From Bacteroidales bacterium UBA1711 (GTDB lineage: Bacteria > Bacteroidota > Bacteroidia > Bacteroidales > P3): DNA of 6,774 nt. The translations under genes and the position numbers were made by a program. The stretch covers positions 1 through 6,774 of the forward strand of contig DCJB01000077.1 in the NCBI GenBank assembly GCA_002317325.1, given 5' to 3'. Position 1 is the first letter of the stretch. The number at the start of each line of letters is the position of its first letter. A model generated the notes under the pieces. That model was not told where the DNA came from. It worked only from the letters and a program-made list of their open reading frames with translations, and made no database searches. This document shows positions 5,995 to 6,774 of this stretch, piece after piece.

Positions 5995-6774
5995 CTACTG
6001 CTCGTTGGCGAAAAAGGCGGTGATGACTTTGGCTTTGGCGGGACCCACCACTTGGGCGAGGTCGGCTTCGGTTTGCAGTTTCACCTCCTTGAGCGATCCG
6101 AACTTGAGCAGTAGGTCGCGCGCCGTCTTGTCGCCTACGCCGGGAATGTCGGTGAGGTGGGTGCGGAATGTTCCTTTGCTGCGTTTGGCTTTGTGGAAGG
6201 TGATGGCGAAACGGTGCACCTCGTTCTGAATCTGTTCGAGAAGGTGGAAGAGTGGGTCTGACGGCTTCATGCCCACCACCTGCGGCGGGAAGCCGAAGAG
6301 CAATTCGCTGGTGCGGTGGCGGTCATCCTTGGACAGTCCAGCAATGGAAATTTCGAGTCCGAGTCGGTCCTCTATCACCTCCCGGGCCACCTCCATCTGC
6401 CCGCGGCCGCCATCAACCACAAGAAGCTGCGGCAGCGCCTTCCCTTCGTCGGACAGTCGCTTATATCGGCGAAAGATGACCTCGGCCATCGATGCGTAGT
6501 CGTCGGGACCTTCCACTGTCTTGATGTTGAACTTGCGGTATTCCTTGCGATTAGGCTTCCCGTTGGTGAATCGTACCATGGCCGCTACGGGGTAGGCGCC
6601 CTGTATGTTGCTGTTGTCAAAACACTCTATGTTGACGGGCAGCTCGGGCAGGGAGAGGGCTTTCTGTATGCGTTCCAGCAGGTGTTCGTTGCGGCGGCTG
6701 AGGTCGGCTTCGTCGGGGTTGACCAGCGCCCGCTGGTGGCGGCACTGCTGCTGGTAGGCCCGCACGTTGCGCAT
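5995..6774 (-). CDS. uvrC: UvrABC excinuclease subunit C, C-terminal part (5' end beyond window)
   Basis: UvrC makes both incisions in nucleotide excision repair. The 259 visible residues, against about 600 in the whole family, cover the end of the linker, the RNase-H-like 5'-incision nuclease and the tandem HhH domain. The catalytic set is intact by motif: ECFDNSNIQG with Asp53 (E. coli D399 equivalent), GPDDYASM with the Asp at 91-92 (D438), LLVVDGGRGQ with Asp121 (D466), and NEVHRFAITFH with His187 (H538). The helix-hairpin-helix DNA-binding part starts at LTDIPGVGDKTARDLLLKFGS (208 onward) and continues through QVVGPAKAKVI. The stop is TAG, read from 5997-5995 on the + numbering. The Met at the right edge is internal, so the real start lies to the right. 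The gene converges on the DUF5714-like gene. Confidence 0.96.
   Translation of the reverse strand: MRNVRAYQQQCRHQRALVNPDEADLSRRNEHLLERIQKALSLPELPVNIECFDNSNIQGAYPVAAMVRFTNGKPNRKEYRKFNIKTVEGPDDYASMAEVIFRRYKRLSDEGKALPQLLVVDGGRGQMEVAREVIEDRLGLEISIAGLSKDDRHRTSELLFGFPPQVVGMKPSDPLFHLLEQIQNEVHRFAITFHKAKRSKGTFRTHLTDIPGVGDKTARDLLLKFGSLKEVKLQTEADLAQVVGPAKAKVITAFFANEQ

Overview
The window looks like a Bacteroidota (Bacteroidales, Prevotella-like) chromosome segment. No clear Shine-Dalgarno sequence precedes the starts at 3022 and 4871. HflX has a long acidic insert between its G4 and G5 motifs and ends in a RYPYNNFLY-type tail, as I recall for this phylum. This placement is by gene style only, with no rRNA or marker search.

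Region 1 (about 1-2930) is an accessory two-gene cassette. The first gene runs in from upstream and encodes a ParB/sulfiredoxin-like domain, a helix-turn-helix and an OLD/AAA15-type ATPase in one chain. Three bases after its stop comes a TOPRIM (DUF3226-like) protein. An SMC-like ATPase paired with a separate TOPRIM protein matches the logic of split OLD nucleases and PARIS-type anti-phage systems, but here the ATPase carries an N-terminal ParB-HTH module. It is the best candidate for an undescribed system in the window. Base composition changes abruptly inside the ATPase gene, near 1690, from about 37-41% to about 56-58% GC in the stretches I counted. This suggests a recombinant gene. A four-unit, 8-bp degenerate tandem repeat follows the cassette.

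Region 2 (about 3022-5674) reads entirely on the + strand: a ClbS/DfsB-family four-helix-bundle protein, the ribosome-associated GTPase HflX (64% GC in a sampled stretch), and a cysteine-rich DUF5714-like protein with an apparent lipoprotein signal peptide. The spacings (2 nt and 20 nt) fit one transcription unit. The annotated hflX start is doubtful; an internal ATG at 3624, just after a small hairpin, fits the family better.

Region 3 (5675-5994) is a convergent intergenic space with no gene. It holds a 62-bp degenerate copy of the hflX P-loop region (55/62 identical to 4222-4283), a 20-bp-period direct repeat, and a GC-rich segment that can fold into a branched structure.

Region 4 (5995-6774, - strand) is the C-terminal part of UvrC, whose N-terminus lies beyond the right edge. 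The cassette probably acts in phage or plasmid defence. The remaining genes are stress and maintenance functions (small-molecule detoxification, ribosome rescue, nucleotide excision repair) with no evident single pathway.
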